A stretch of 64,000 bases of DNA from Oscillospiraceae bacterium (GTDB lineage Bacteria; Bacillota; Clostridia; Oscillospirales; Ruminococcaceae). Location: assembly GCA_015067175.1 (NCBI GenBank), contig SVMX01000002.1, positions 165,327 to 229,326 of the forward strand, written 5' to 3'. Below, piece after piece: positions 44,218 to 54,057 of the stretch (its first letter is position 1; each line of letters begins with the position of its first letter). The notes beneath the pieces were generated by a model, which worked only from the letters and a program-made list of their open reading frames with translations, was not told the DNA's origin and searched no databases. Position numbers and translations under genes: made by a program.

Positions 44218-44221
44218 CGCT

Positions 44222-44614
44222 ATGGATATTACAGCTATCGCAGGAATAGGAATACTTTCAGCCGTGCTTTGCGTTATAGTGCGGCAATACAAGCCCGAAA
44301 TGGCGCTTGGAATAAGCACAGCTTGCGGCATACTGATACTTACTGCGGCGATAACTATGCTTGCCCCCTCCGTAAGCGCCATAGCAGAGCTTACAGAGGC
44401 GGCAGGGCTTGACGAGGGCTACGCCGCAATTCTTCTTAAAGCGCTTGCCGTGTGCTACATAACGCAGCTTGCCGCTGACTGCTGCCGCGACGCAGGCGAA
44501 TCTGCAATAGCAGGCAAGATAGAGCTTGCTGGAAAGTCGGCTATCGTTGTGATATCCCTGCCTGTGTTCGCATCGCTTGCAGAGCTTGTGACAAATCTGA
44601 TAAAGACCGTGTAA
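44222..44614 (+). CDS. spoIIIAD: Stage III sporulation protein SpoIIIAD
   Basis: It has 130 residues with four membrane helices, related to SpoIIIAC in its N-half. RQYKPEMALGISTACGI and CRDAGESAIAGKIELAGK are family hallmarks. It starts four bases after the spoIIIAC stop, with which it acts in the channel. Confidence 0.93.
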   Translation: MDITAIAGIGILSAVLCVIVRQYKPEMALGISTACGILILTAAITMLAPSVSAIAELTEAAGLDEGYAAILLKALAVCYITQLAADCCRDAGESAIAGKIELAGKSAIVVISLPVFASLAELVTNLIKTV

Positions 44615-44628
44615 AAGGGAAACAAAAA

Positions 44629-45738
44629 ATGTGTAAGATGTTGATATTTCTGCTGATGCTGCCGCTGCTTTTTTGCACCGATATAAAAGCACACGCCGCC
44701 GAAAGCTATGACTACGGCAGAGCCGCACTGGAGGACGCCGTTCCGCCCGAAGCCGCTGAAATCCTTGAAGAACAAGGAGTCACTCCCGACAACAGCGGCG
44801 CAGGCTCGTTGTCCTTTCAAGGAGTTCTGGAATACCTCTGGTCAATAATTTATGAGCAGCTGACCGGGCCGCTCAGACTGCTTGTATCGCTTTGCGGAAT
44901 AATACTGCTGTGTGGTCTGTCGGCGGGGGTTTCGGATAACTCCGCGGACAAGCTGTCGGGGCTTTTCACAACTGTAGGCGTTCTCGCAGGCGCAGGAATG
45001 ACCGTCGCCGCCATTTCCGAAATACTTACAAGCTCGCTTCAGCTTCTAAAGACCGCTTCGATATTTATCACTGCATTCATTCCGATATTCGCGGGCGTTT
45101 TGTCAGTAATGGGTAGAACTGCAAGCGCCTCTGCGATAAATGCAATAACGCTTGCCGCAACACAGCTTTTTTCTCAGCTTGCGGTGAATTTTCTCGCTCC
45201 GCTGTGCGGTGCTATAATGGGGCTTTCGATAACAGGCGCGATACACCCGCAGCTCAACATCTCGCGGCTCGGAGAGCTTATCAAAAAGATCGTGATATGG
45301 GTGCTAAGCCTGCTCATGACCGTATTTATGAGCATACTGTCGGTGCAGACCTTTGTGACAAGCTCCGCCGACAGCGTGCTTATACGCACAGCGAAATTCG
45401 CAGTGTCCTCGGGAGTTCCCATCATAGGCGGCACTATCTCGGACGCTGTTGGGACAGTACACAGCAGCCTTGCCGTTATAAAAAGCAGCGTCGGCACATA
45501 CGGGATAATAGCGGCGGCGGTGATAATACTTCCAACACTGATAAATGTCGCGTGTTATCGGCTTGCCGTAAGCGCCGCCGAAGCCGTCAGCGATGTTTTC
45601 GGCGTAAAAGAGCTGTCCTCGCTGCTCAAAAGCTGCGGCGCGGTAATGTCGATAATAATTGCCGTAATAGTGTGCTTTCTGCTGCTGAACACCATAGCCG
45701 CAGTGATAATGCTCGCTATCGGAAACGGCACAGCATAA
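44629..45738 (+). CDS. spoIIIAE: Stage III sporulation protein SpoIIIAE
   Basis: It has 369 residues. A signal-like N-terminus (about 1-25) and a luminal segment are followed by about seven membrane helices, the largest membrane component of the SpoIIIA complex. FIPIFAGVLSVMGRTASASA, SSADSVLIRTAKFAVSSGVP and VGGT/IIGGTISDAVGTV agree with the family. It lies in the standard order between spoIIIAD and spoIIIAF. Confidence 0.93.
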   Translation: MCKMLIFLLMLPLLFCTDIKAHAAESYDYGRAALEDAVPPEAAEILEEQGVTPDNSGAGSLSFQGVLEYLWSIIYEQLTGPLRLLVSLCGIILLCGLSAGVSDNSADKLSGLFTTVGVLAGAGMTVAAISEILTSSLQLLKTASIFITAFIPIFAGVLSVMGRTASASAINAITLAATQLFSQLAVNFLAPLCGAIMGLSITGAIHPQLNISRLGELIKKIVIWVLSLLMTVFMSILSVQTFVTSSADSVLIRTAKFAVSSGVPIIGGTISDAVGTVHSSLAVIKSSVGTYGIIAAAVIILPTLINVACYRLAVSAAEAVSDVFGVKELSSLLKSCGAVMSIIIAVIVCFLLLNTIAAVIMLAIGNGTA

Positions 45739-45748
45739 GGAGGAAAAA

Positions 45749-46222
45749 ATGGATTTTCTCCTTACCGTATGCATGGCTGCAATAGCCTCGGCGTTATTCA
45801 GGATACTCGTTCCTGAAAACAAGTTCACAAAACAGATATCGCTGCTCATTGCCTGTGTGTTTCTTCTTACGGCAGCCACCGCGATAAGCGGCGCAGAATT
45901 TGGCTCACTGACCGAAGCGCCCGAGATAAGCGCTTCAAGCGATTATATAGGCTTCTCGGGAGAAGTTAATAAATCACTGCAAAAAAAGATATGCTCCGAT
46001 ATGTCGGATAAGCTGTATGCAATTCTGCACAAAAACGAAATTTATCCCGAGCAGATACACATAGGCGTTAATATTTCGGGATTGTACAGCATATCTATTA
46101 CACAAGTGAAGCTTGTTCTCAGCGAAAATTCGCGGGACAAAGCCGACAAGGCGCTTGCGCTTCTTCGAGCGGAGCTGTCGGAGGATATAGAAATAAAAAC
46201 AGAATTCAAAGAGGTGAGGTAG
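45749..46222 (+). CDS. spoIIIAF: Stage III sporulation protein SpoIIIAF
   Basis: It has 157 residues: two N-terminal membrane helices (about 3-20 and 28-46), then a soluble ring-forming-type domain in the intermembrane space. PENKFTKQISLLIACVFLL is family-typical. AGGAGG precedes ATG 45749, ten bases after spoIIIAE. Confidence 0.9.
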   Translation: MDFLLTVCMAAIASALFRILVPENKFTKQISLLIACVFLLTAATAISGAEFGSLTEAPEISASSDYIGFSGEVNKSLQKKICSDMSDKLYAILHKNEIYPEQIHIGVNISGLYSISITQVKLVLSENSRDKADKALALLRAELSEDIEIKTEFKEVR

Positions 46223-46227
46223 TAGAA

Positions 46228-46755
46228 ATGCCACTGAAAATTTCGGGCAAAGGACTTATATCCGACAAGCGCTTCAGAAAAGCGGCGGTGATAATAGGCG
46301 CGGCGCTGATACTTCTGATATTTCTCAGCACGCTGTCACCTGCCGAAAGCAAAAACGCTGCCGCCCCAGCAGAGGACACCGCTATACTGGAAGAAAAGCT
46401 TGAAAAACGTCTTGAAACGCTTCTCGCCGAGATAGACGGAGTAAGCTCACCAAACGTAATGCTGACGCTTGACCGCACCTCTGAAACAGTGTATGCGCGC
46501 GACAGCAGAAGCGGCGCTTCCTCAGAAAACGACGACAGCGGCAGAAGTGAAAACAGCGACAGCGAAAGCTCCATCGTGATAGTGGGCAGCGGCAGCGACA
46601 AAACCGCTCTGACCGAAAGCACCGTACTTCCGCGCGTAAGAGGCGTTGCGGTCATCTGCGGCGGCGCCGAAAACGTACTCATCAAGGAAAAGGTGGTGAA
46701 TACCGTCGCAAGCGTACTGGACATAAGCACATCACGGGTCTATGTGACCTATTGA
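46228..46755 (+). CDS. spoIIIAG: Stage III sporulation protein SpoIIIAG
   Basis: It has 175 residues. One membrane helix (about 22-42) is followed by a luminal ring-building domain with the SpoIIIAG-type C-terminus VRGVAVICGGAENVLIKEKV and DISTSRVYVTY. A Ser-rich Asp/Glu insertion is at about 90-115. It forms the ring between mother cell and forespore in known systems. Confidence 0.9.
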   Translation: MPLKISGKGLISDKRFRKAAVIIGAALILLIFLSTLSPAESKNAAAPAEDTAILEEKLEKRLETLLAEIDGVSSPNVMLTLDRTSETVYARDSRSGASSENDDSGRSENSDSESSIVIVGSGSDKTALTESTVLPRVRGVAVICGGAENVLIKEKVVNTVASVLDISTSRVYVTY

Positions 46756-46771
46756 CAGAAAGGAAGATACT

Positions 46772-47314
46772 ATGAAACGCATCAATCTTATCATCGGAAA
46801 AAAACAGCTTGTTATCGCAGGACTTACCGTGCTTCTCGGGGCTGCGGTCGCAGTGAACTTCGCAATGAACAATTCCGCAAAGAAAGACCTTGTTCAGCCT
46901 GCGGCGGAGGTTTCGGGAACGAACTACGGCGAAGCTGAGCTTGTTTCGAGCGATCTTTCAGACAGCGATGCTTATTTTGCACAGGCTCGCCTTGACAAGC
47001 AGGCAAGCCGTGACGAAGCTGCCGAGGTGCTTCGCACCATGTATCAGGGCGGCGACCTCACTACAGACGAGCTTTCCATGGTCGCAGACGATGCCGTACA
47101 GCTAAGCACCCTTATCGAAAGCGAGAACAAGATAGAAACACTTCTGAAAGCGCAGGGCTTTGAGGACGTGCTGTGCTATCTCGGTGACGACACTGCTAAT
47201 ATCATCGTAAAAACAAGCGCGCTCGACCCTGCAGGCGCAGCAAAAATTAAAAGTACACTGCTGTCGGAATATGAGGTCAGCAGCGACGGCATCACTATCG
47301 TTGAAGTGAACTGA
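46772..47314 (+). CDS. spoIIIAH: Stage III sporulation protein SpoIIIAH
   Basis: It has 180 residues. One membrane helix (about 10-30) is followed by a domain (about 65-180) of YscJ/FliF type that binds SpoIIQ across the intermembrane space. FAQARLDKQASRDEAAEVLR and LLKAQGFEDVLCYLGDD are family-like. Last gene of the operon; a terminator follows. Confidence 0.92.
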   Translation: MKRINLIIGKKQLVIAGLTVLLGAAVAVNFAMNNSAKKDLVQPAAEVSGTNYGEAELVSSDLSDSDAYFAQARLDKQASRDEAAEVLRTMYQGGDLTTDELSMVADDAVQLSTLIESENKIETLLKAQGFEDVLCYLGDDTANIIVKTSALDPAGAAKIKSTLLSEYEVSSDGITIVEVN

Positions 47315-47336
47315 AACTGCTAAACTCAACACGCTA

Positions 47337-47366
47337 AAAGGCTCCCGAAATTCATCGGGAGCCTTT
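47337..47366. terminator. Terminator between spoIIIAH and the histidine kinase
   Basis: Perfect 12-bp stem (AAAGGCTCCCGA), 6-base loop, placed between convergent genes. Short T-runs on both sides suggest moderate bidirectional activity. Confidence 0.7.
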
Positions 47367-47372
47367 GCTGCG

Positions 47373-49883
47373 CTATCCAACGCTATCCATATACCGCTTT
47401 GCAGCGGCTATCGTGTCATCATAAAGTGAAAGCAGCACTTCATGATTTGTGCAAATAAAGCTGTTATCTTCCTCATTTTCGCCTGACAGCATACGCTTTG
47501 CCGCTTGTTCAAGACTGAGACTAAGCTCACCTAGCTGCGTACAGCCTACATTCAGCGCATTCGACTTGAGAGAGTGTGTATTTACTGCATAGCGCTCCCA
47601 GCAGCGCTCCTCAAAATCCTTTTGAAGCGCGGCTCTCTTCTCATCATACATTTCGTAGAACATTGTGAGAAGCTCGCAGTACATCTCCTCGTCATCACAG
47701 CTGTATTTCAGACCCAGCTTGATATCGATCAAAGGATCGGCAGCGACACGCTTCTGCACGGGTGCCGTCTGCTTTGCTTTACCGCTTCGGATAAGCTTTT
47801 CTTCGGGAATGTGTTTTTCCAGCAGCTTTTCAAGCTCTGCTCCGTCCAAAGGCTTGCTGATATAATCGTCAAAGCCCTCAGAAATATAAAAATCACGCAC
47901 GCCAGATATCGCATTAGCAGTGAATGCAATAACAGGCACATCAGCATTTTTGTTTTCTTCCATTGAACGCGCTCGCTTAAGAGTTTCGATACCGTCCATA
48001 ACAGGCATCATATGGTCAAGGAATATCACATCATATCTATTTTGACACATATGCTCCAGCGCCTCTGCTCCGCTCATGCAGGTAGTGAGGCTTATTTCGG
48101 TATCCTTGAGCAGATTTTTCAGCACCAGCAGATTCATGCGATTGTCATCAACAGCAAGCACACAGGCACTCGGCGCTTTGAAAGAAGCGCTGTACTTTTT
48201 GCGCACCTCGGGCGCGGCAGCGGTATTACCGGAAAATGTACCGATACGCTCGCTGCCCTCCGTCATCTGAGGAATAAACGCGATAAATTCGGAGCCTTTG
48301 CCGTATTCGCTCTTCACCTCTATCCAACCGCCCATAAGATGTGCAAGCCTGTTTGTTATCGCAAGACCCAGACCTGTGCCCTCGATATTGCGGTTTTCAT
48401 CGAGGTCAAGACGCTGGAAGCCCTTAAACAGCAGCGACAGATCTTCCTCTCGGATACCTATTCCTGTATCGGCAACGGATATCTTCAGCATTGCAGATCG
48501 CTGTTCTTCCATGCATTCAAAATTTATAGACAGTTTCACATGACCCTTATGTGTGTATTTAACGGCGTTTGTCAGCAGATTTATCATTATCTGCTTCAAG
48601 CGCATATCATCGCCGAAAAATGCCGCAGGTACATCTTCATCGACATTCACCGCAAAACGCAGTCTTTTTTCAGCCGCCTTATGCTCCACCATTGTAACAA
48701 CTTCGTTTATAACATCGTGCAGACGATAGCTTCTTTCCTTTATCTCAATCATGCCTGCTTCTATCTTACTGAAATCCAAAATATCGTTTATTATCGACAT
48801 AAGATTGTGGCTTGCAGTTTCAATATTTGCGGCGTATTCAAGAATTACATCGTCGTCGCTCTCGCGCAATATCATCTCATTAAGTCCGATGACAGCATTG
48901 ATAGGCGTGCGTATCTCATGCGACATATTTGCAAGGAAGTCACTTTTCGCACGGTTAGCGTTTTCCGCAACAGTCTTTGCCTGACGCAGTGCGTCGCTTT
49001 CCTTCGCCTTTTTCTCGGCGCTCATGAGATAGATCATTACTATAACAAGAAGCAGCCACAAAAGTCCGAATGTCCATGTTACAAGAGGCGCGATAAGCTC
49101 GATACCGCCCGTGACCTTGCTTCTCGGAACAAAGCCCATAACATACAGACCCGAATAATCTGTTTCCGATGCGTAGATTATTATATCACCGAACGTGCCG
49201 CTCACAGCCTCCGAAGCGGAGGAGCTTACATTCATTTTGTCGCGTATCTCATCAAATGCAAGCTTGTTGCTCTGATCGGCGAAAAAAGCGCTGCCTATCT
49301 GACTGTTGCGCGTTTGCAGCACTACTCTGCCGTCAATATCGACAATAGCGCTGCAGCCGTTGCCATCGTAATAATCAAATTCAAACACATCGGCAAGCGC
49401 CTGCTTCGTGCAAAGCTTGTAAAGCACATACTTTACATTTGCGCCGTTATAAACAGGCACAGCAAACAGCACCTTGCTGCTGTCGCCGCTGAAGCTTACA
49501 GATGGATTCCCGTGCAGCGCGTCAGGAATACCCGAATATTCGGTAAAGCTTAGCGGAGCGCCAAAAGCCGCCTCTCCGTTGATACGCAGCACTCCATAGG
49601 AAACGCCCTCTTGTTCTTCGAAAAGCTCTGCCATCTCACCCGTTTCAATGTCAACAAACGACGCGGCAGCCTCCTCAAGTATCTCAAGCTCCATACTGAA
49701 GCTGTTGTTTACTGTAGACGAAATGAGCGAAGCTTGTGTTGCCGTGTGCTGCTCAAGTTGAAAATCAATGATGTCCTGTATCTTTGTCCAAATAACAAAA
49801 AACACGAAAACAAGCACCAAAATGCTCGGAACAATTATGCCAACAGCGCCTTTCAGACGGCGAAGCGTATATTTTTTACTCAT
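47373..49883 (-). CDS. Membrane hybrid histidine kinase with REC and Hpt domains
   Basis: It has 836 residues. TM1 at about 12-34, an extracytoplasmic sensor (about 35-262, Cache-like), TM2 about 263-288, and a HisKA domain with His322 in [16 protein letters not shown]. The HATPase has N-box near [13 protein letters not shown] and G-box [13 protein letters not shown] domain (about 573-690) has phosphoacceptor Asp623 in [11 protein letters not shown], and an Hpt domain has His770 in [13 protein letters not shown]. It can phosphorylate internally but has no DNA-binding output and no separate response regulator nearby. Its start overlaps the end of the BMP-type gene upstream by eight bases, so sensor and binding protein are made together. 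Confidence 0.9.
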   Translation of the reverse strand: MSKKYTLRRLKGAVGIIVPSILVLVFVFFVIWTKIQDIIDFQLEQHTATQASLISSTVNNSFSMELEILEEAAASFVDIETGEMAELFEEQEGVSYGVLRINGEAAFGAPLSFTEYSGIPDALHGNPSVSFSGDSSKVLFAVPVYNGANVKYVLYKLCTKQALADVFEFDYYDGNGCSAIVDIDGRVVLQTRNSQIGSAFFADQSNKLAFDEIRDKMNVSSSASEAVSGTFGDIIIYASETDYSGLYVMGFVPRSKVTGGIELIAPLVTWTFGLLWLLLVIVMIYLMSAEKKAKESDALRQAKTVAENANRAKSDFLANMSHEIRTPINAVIGLNEMILRESDDDVILEYAANIETASHNLMSIINDILDFSKIEAGMIEIKERSYRLHDVINEVVTMVEHKAAEKRLRFAVNVDEDVPAAFFGDDMRLKQIMINLLTNAVKYTHKGHVKLSINFECMEEQRSAMLKISVADTGIGIREEDLSLLFKGFQRLDLDENRNIEGTGLGLAITNRLAHLMGGWIEVKSEYGKGSEFIAFIPQMTEGSERIGTFSGNTAAAPEVRKKYSASFKAPSACVLAVDDNRMNLLVLKNLLKDTEISLTTCMSGAEALEHMCQNRYDVIFLDHMMPVMDGIETLKRARSMEENKNADVPVIAFTANAISGVRDFYISEGFDDYISKPLDGAELEKLLEKHIPEEKLIRSGKAKQTAPVQKRVAADPLIDIKLGLKYSCDDEEMYCELLTMFYEMYDEKRAALQKDFEERCWERYAVNTHSLKSNALNVGCTQLGELSLSLEQAAKRMLSGENEEDNSFICTNHEVLLSLYDDTIAAAKRYMDSVG

Positions 49884-50970
49884 AGAAGCTCACTCCGTCC
49901 ACAAACCAATCCATTCCCGTAAGTAATGTTTCGTCGCTTATGCTTTCGTCCTCGTTGCAGCGCAAACTCCCGCTATTGTCGTATATCACGCCCGAAAAAA
50001 CATCTTTTCCGTTTGTCATATCCTCTATTGCGGCATTGACCGCATTTTTCGTCTGTTCAGATACAAGAGGAGAAAACTCCGACAGCGCAACTGCCCCTGT
50101 TTCTATGCCAAACCAGTGACGAGTTACCGAATTCGGCTTGCCCTGCATAAGCTCCTTGACTATCCTGCTGTAAAGCTCCTCATAATCCCACACGGCAGCC
50201 GTGAGGTATTTATCGGACAAGCTGTCCACAGCTTGATTGTAGCCAATGGAGAATACGCCTGCTTTATCTGCCGCATAGGCTGTATACGGCTGATTTTGGT
50301 GATAGGTGAGAACATCTGCCCCGTCCTCAATAAGAAGCTGCGCAGCCTGTGTTTCCCTTGCCTCGTCGTCCCAGGAGCCGGTCCAGTACACCTTGACCTC
50401 TGCATTGGGAGCGACGCTTTTCACACCGAGCGCAAACGCATTTATACCGCGATTCACCTCGCTGTTAGGCATAGCCGCAACATAGCCTATCTTGTTGGTT
50501 TCAGTCTGCATTCCTGCGATCATTCCCGCAAGATATCTCGCCTGATACATACGTCCGAAAAAGGAAGTCATATTATCCGCATAGTACTCCGCGGAAATGC
50601 CGTAAAACGCAATATCGGGATAGCTTTCGATAACACTTTGCGCTTCAGCGGGATAAGAATAGCTTGAAAGCACTATCATCTTTGCGCCGTCTGCCGCAAG
50701 CTGCTCTATCGCCTCAGCGCACTGACCCGTGCCCTCCTCGATGTTTTCCTTAATAATCAGCTCTGCACCAAGCGTATCACAAGCCGCGCTTATGCCCGAA
50801 TAATGCATACCGTTCCAACCGATATCCTCTGCAGTGCCTGTCATGATAAAACCTATCTTCGGTACCTCCGACTTTGGGCTCGCTCCCCAAAACAGTATGA
50901 CCGCAAATATCGCGATAAGAACCAACGCACCCGCACAAAGGAGTATGCACCTTTTTTTCTTATTACTCAT
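49876..50970 (-). CDS. BMP-family binding protein, membrane-anchored, second copy
   Basis: It has 364 residues. A membrane helix (about 9-30) replaces a lipobox: no Cys follows the hydrophobic segment. A periplasmic-binding domain of BMP/Med type follows ([56 protein letters not shown]). Relatives bind nucleosides. It overlaps the kinase gene (8 bases) and its paralogue upstream (8 bases). No permease or ATPase is near. This suggests a sensing role with the kinase. Start ATG 50970 after AAGGAG. Confidence 0.85.
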   Translation of the reverse strand: MSNKKKRCILLCAGALVLIAIFAVILFWGASPKSEVPKIGFIMTGTAEDIGWNGMHYSGISAACDTLGAELIIKENIEEGTGQCAEAIEQLAADGAKMIVLSSYSYPAEAQSVIESYPDIAFYGISAEYYADNMTSFFGRMYQARYLAGMIAGMQTETNKIGYVAAMPNSEVNRGINAFALGVKSVAPNAEVKVYWTGSWDDEARETQAAQLLIEDGADVLTYHQNQPYTAYAADKAGVFSIGYNQAVDSLSDKYLTAAVWDYEELYSRIVKELMQGKPNSVTRHWFGIETGAVALSEFSPLVSEQTKNAVNAAIEDMTNGKDVFSGVIYDNSGSLRCNEDESISDETLLTGMDWFVDGVSFYE

Positions 50971-52057
50971 CTGAAATATGCACTCCTTCCACATACCAGT
51001 CAAAACTGTTCAGCATAGAATCATCGGTCATGCTTTCCCCTGCCGCAACACGCAAAGCTCCGCTGTTATCTTTTATCGGGCCGTAAAAAACATCAAATGT
51101 GCCGCTGAGCAGGCGATCCATTTCCTTTTCGACCGCCTCGGCTATACCACTGTCAACGTTTTTGGTGAACGGAGCAAGTGAAACGATACCCGTAGAAACA
51201 CCCTCCCAGCAATGCCCGCCGACAAACTTACTCTGCAAGCACTTGAGAATATTAGAAGTATAAAAGCACTCCCAGTCCCATGTCGCAGCAGTGAGATAAG
51301 TATCGGGATAGTTCGCGCTGTTGTCGATGTTATAGCCAATGGAAAACACACCGTATTCCTCCGCAGCATCAAGAGGCGCTATTGAATCGGTGTGCAGCGT
51401 GAGTATATCAATATTCTGACTTTCAAGGAGCCTTATCGCCGCTTGCCTTGCAGACTCATCATCTGTCCACGAGTCCGTCCACGACACATAAATTTCAGCG
51501 TCGGGATTTACCGAGCGAGCACCAAGCGCAAATGCGTTTATGCCGCGGTTTACTTCCGATATTGGCATAGCCGCAACATAACCTATCTTATCGGTCTTGG
51601 TCTGAAGTCCCGCAACAACTCCGCAAAGATAGCGCATCTGATACATTCGTCCGAAATATGAGGTGAGGTTTTTCCTCTCACCTACTCCCGTAGCGTGAAA
51701 GAATGTAACATCGGGATACTTCTCTGCCGCCGCCATCATTCCGTCTGCATAACCGAAAGTGCTTGCGATGATTATTTCACATTCCTGCTCAACCATCTCG
51801 TCAATACGCTCGGGAAGATCCTCAGGCAGCACGCTCTCCTCGTAGATAACACTGAGATTAAGCTCTTCCGCAGTCCTGCACAGTCCCTCATAATGCGACT
51901 GACACCAGCTTTTGTCGTCCTTAAAGCCGTTAAGGATAAGCCCTACACGTGTGGTCTTTGTCGTAACCTCAGTGTTTGCCTCCGAATTGTTTATAACAGC
52001 GATACCCACTATCAGCGCCGCGATGAAGATCCCTGCGGTCACAAATATCTTTTTCAT
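50963..52057 (-). CDS. BMP-family binding protein, membrane-anchored, first copy
   Basis: It has 364 residues. An N-terminal helix (about 4-22) without a lipobox is followed by a BMP-type domain with RVGLILNGFKDDKSWCQSHY, LTSYFGRMYQMRYLCGVVAG and [20 protein letters not shown]. It is clearly paralogous to the next gene, about the same length. ATG 52057 is chosen because GGAGTGGAG lies just before it. It has its own promoter at 52091-52119 and leads a three-gene operon with its copy and the hybrid kinase. Confidence 0.85.
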   Translation of the reverse strand: MKKIFVTAGIFIAALIVGIAVINNSEANTEVTTKTTRVGLILNGFKDDKSWCQSHYEGLCRTAEELNLSVIYEESVLPEDLPERIDEMVEQECEIIIASTFGYADGMMAAAEKYPDVTFFHATGVGERKNLTSYFGRMYQMRYLCGVVAGLQTKTDKIGYVAAMPISEVNRGINAFALGARSVNPDAEIYVSWTDSWTDDESARQAAIRLLESQNIDILTLHTDSIAPLDAAEEYGVFSIGYNIDNSANYPDTYLTAATWDWECFYTSNILKCLQSKFVGGHCWEGVSTGIVSLAPFTKNVDSGIAEAVEKEMDRLLSGTFDVFYGPIKDNSGALRVAAGESMTDDSMLNSFDWYVEGVHISDE

Positions 52058-52090
52058 ATCTCCACTCCGCTCAAAAATATAATGCAATTA

Positions 52091-52119
52091 ATTATACTAT
52101 ATTTTGGCGAAAATGTCAA
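52091..52119 (-). promoter_or_regulatory. Sigma-A promoter of the BMP-BMP-kinase operon
   Basis: Minus strand TTGACA (52114-52119), 17-base spacer, TATAAT (52091-52096), a perfect match to consensus. Confidence 0.8.
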
Positions 52120-52156
52120 TGTGAGAACGTAACAGCCGTTTATATGCACAAGGCTG

Positions 52157-52170
52157 TGAAAACGTTTAAA
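52157..52170. promoter_or_regulatory. cre-like operator upstream of the esterase promoter
   Basis: TGAAAACGTTTAAA fits the CcpA-type consensus except near the 3' end. It lies just upstream of the -35 of the esterase promoter, a position where a repressor or activator of LacI type could act. Confidence 0.45.
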
Positions 52171-52177
52171 TTAACCC

Positions 52178-52206
52178 TTGACAATTAGCCTCGCAAGCTG
52201 TACAAT
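52178..52206 (+). promoter_or_regulatory. Sigma-A promoter of the esterase operon
   Basis: TTGACA (52178-52183), 17-base spacer, TACAAT (52201-52206), about 50 bases before the start codon. Confidence 0.8.
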
Positions 52207-52258
52207 AATAATAGATTATTATGGGTGAAAATACCCGTTTTGAAAGGACAGATAGTAT

Positions 52259-53821
52259 ATGGATTTTCAGGTCGCAAGGATATTTAGTGATAACATGGTG
52301 CTTCAATACCTGAAGCCGCTGAACGTTTTCGGCACAGGCAAGGACGGCACGAAGCTTACAATAAGCATCACAGGCGAGGAGGCTGCAGCCGTCACCGCAA
52401 CTGTCACAAACGGCAGATGGCTTGCTGTGCTGCCGCCTCAGCCCGCCCAGGAAAGCGTTGAGCTTACAGTCACCGACGGCAAGGACATCGTGACCTTTGC
52501 AAACGCCGCAGTTGGCGCAGTGTGGCTTGCAGGCGGTCAGAGCAACATGGAATATGAGCTTCGCAACTGCCTTACAGGCGACGAAAGCCTTGAAAAAGAC
52601 TCCCCCGATGTGCGTTTCTACTACACTCAGAAAAGGTGCATCGCCGATGATGATTTCTTTGAGAGCGAGCGCTGCATGGGCTGGAACACATTCGACAATA
52701 AGGAGTCCGCAAAGTGCTGGAGCGCAGTCGGCTACTACTTCGCAAAAGAGCTTGCGGAGGAGCTTGGCGTCACTGTGGGAATAATCGGCTGCAACTGGGG
52801 CGGCACCTCCGCTTCCGCTTGGATGGACAGAAGCTACGCCGACGGCGAAACATCTATCTATTTCGAGGAATATGACGCGGCAATTGCGGGTAAAACATTA
52901 GAGGAGCTTAAAAAGGACTACCGCGACTATCAGGAATACCACAGAAAGTGGGAAGAAAAGAGCGCGGAATACTATACCAACACGCCCGACGCGACTTGGG
53001 ACGGCTGCCTTGAATACTGCGGTCCGAATAAGTATCCCGGCCCCGCTTCTCCCCTCAATCCCATGAGCCCCGGAGTGCTTTACGAGAGCATGGTAAAGCG
53101 CGTTGCTCCGTTCACCATGACAGGCGTCATCTGGTATCAGGGCGAAAGTGACGACCACCGCCCCGATATGTACTATACTCTGCTCAATCAGATGATAAAG
53201 AACTGGCGTGATCTGTGGAAGGACGAGCTGTTCTTTGTTATCGGCCAGCTTCCTATGCACCGCTGGAGCGGCGAGGAGGACAGAAAGCACTGGTGCGTTG
53301 TAAGAGAGGCACAGGCGCGTGTTGCGCGTACCGACCGCCGCGCAGCACTTGCAATTCTTACCGACTGCGGCGAGTTCAATGAGATACACCCCAGAAACAA
53401 AGTGCTTCCCGCGCACAGGTTTTTCCTTGCAGCGATGAACGGCTACTACGACGCGGATTTCACAGCTGCAGAGGGCAAATCCACCTACAATCCCGAGGTG
53501 TTCGATGTTCAGTGGAACAGCGACAGCGTTGATATCTTCGTTTCAACGGGACTTGACCTTGAAATAAAAGGCGGCGAGATACACGGATTTGAGTTAATGG
53601 GTGCAGACGGCGAATTTATCTCTGCCGCAGCGGAGCTTAGCAGCCGCGAAAGCTGGAACGCAGCCGAGGGCAGTGCGATAATCCACGTTACAGGAGTGTC
53701 TGAGCCTGCTGCTGTGCGGTATCTGTGGACGAACTACACTGACGATATAACGCTTTTCGACTCTGAAAACGGTATTCCGCTGCCGCCTTTCAAACTGGAA
53801 AAGCCAAGCTACAACGGTTAA
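52259..53821 (+). CDS. Sialate O-acetylesterase-like carbohydrate esterase
   Basis: It has 520 residues. SGNH hydrolase of the sialate O-acetylesterase family. The nucleophile Ser is in [15 protein letters not shown] (about 94), [18 protein letters not shown] is the family block, and the catalytic His is in FNEIHPRNK. There is no signal peptide, so it probably deacetylates internalised sugars such as acetylated xylan fragments or sialic acids. AAAGGA precedes the ATG. Promoter and cre-like site upstream imply sugar control. It is first in a run to CotH. Confidence 0.9.
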   Translation: MDFQVARIFSDNMVLQYLKPLNVFGTGKDGTKLTISITGEEAAAVTATVTNGRWLAVLPPQPAQESVELTVTDGKDIVTFANAAVGAVWLAGGQSNMEYELRNCLTGDESLEKDSPDVRFYYTQKRCIADDDFFESERCMGWNTFDNKESAKCWSAVGYYFAKELAEELGVTVGIIGCNWGGTSASAWMDRSYADGETSIYFEEYDAAIAGKTLEELKKDYRDYQEYHRKWEEKSAEYYTNTPDATWDGCLEYCGPNKYPGPASPLNPMSPGVLYESMVKRVAPFTMTGVIWYQGESDDHRPDMYYTLLNQMIKNWRDLWKDELFFVIGQLPMHRWSGEEDRKHWCVVREAQARVARTDRRAALAILTDCGEFNEIHPRNKVLPAHRFFLAAMNGYYDADFTAAEGKSTYNPEVFDVQWNSDSVDIFVSTGLDLEIKGGEIHGFELMGADGEFISAAAELSSRESWNAAEGSAIIHVTGVSEPAAVRYLWTNYTDDITLFDSENGIPLPPFKLEKPSYNG

Positions 53822-53831
53822 AGGAGACGCT

Positions 53832-54035
53832 ATGGAAAGAGCAAAAATAGACAGAATAAACGAGCTTGCGCGAAAGTCAAAGGCAGAGGGCCTCACCGAG
53901 GAGGAAAAGGCTGAGCAGCAGAAGCTTCGCGACGAGTATCGCGCAGAGTTCAAGGCAAGCCTGCTCGGTCAGCTTGACAGAGTTTATATCAAAGAAGCAG
54001 ACGGCAGCACCACAAAGATGCTTCCGAAACAATAA
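53832..54035 (+). CDS. DUF896 family protein (YnzC-like)
   Basis: It has 67 residues. Start [20 protein letters not shown] and [18 protein letters not shown] are the signature of DUF896. It is a small helical hairpin protein of uncertain function, linked in Bacillus to the SOS response. It lies 10 bases after the esterase. Confidence 0.92.
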   Translation: MERAKIDRINELARKSKAEGLTEEEKAEQQKLRDEYRAEFKASLLGQLDRVYIKEADGSTTKMLPKQ

Positions 54036-54057
54036 TATCCCCGAAAGGAAATCACGA

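Noticed and set aside
48012..49553. 513-codon open frame (+) opposite the hybrid kinase
   Set aside because: It is antisense to a gene with complete kinase motifs and shows no family signature; an effect of codon bias.
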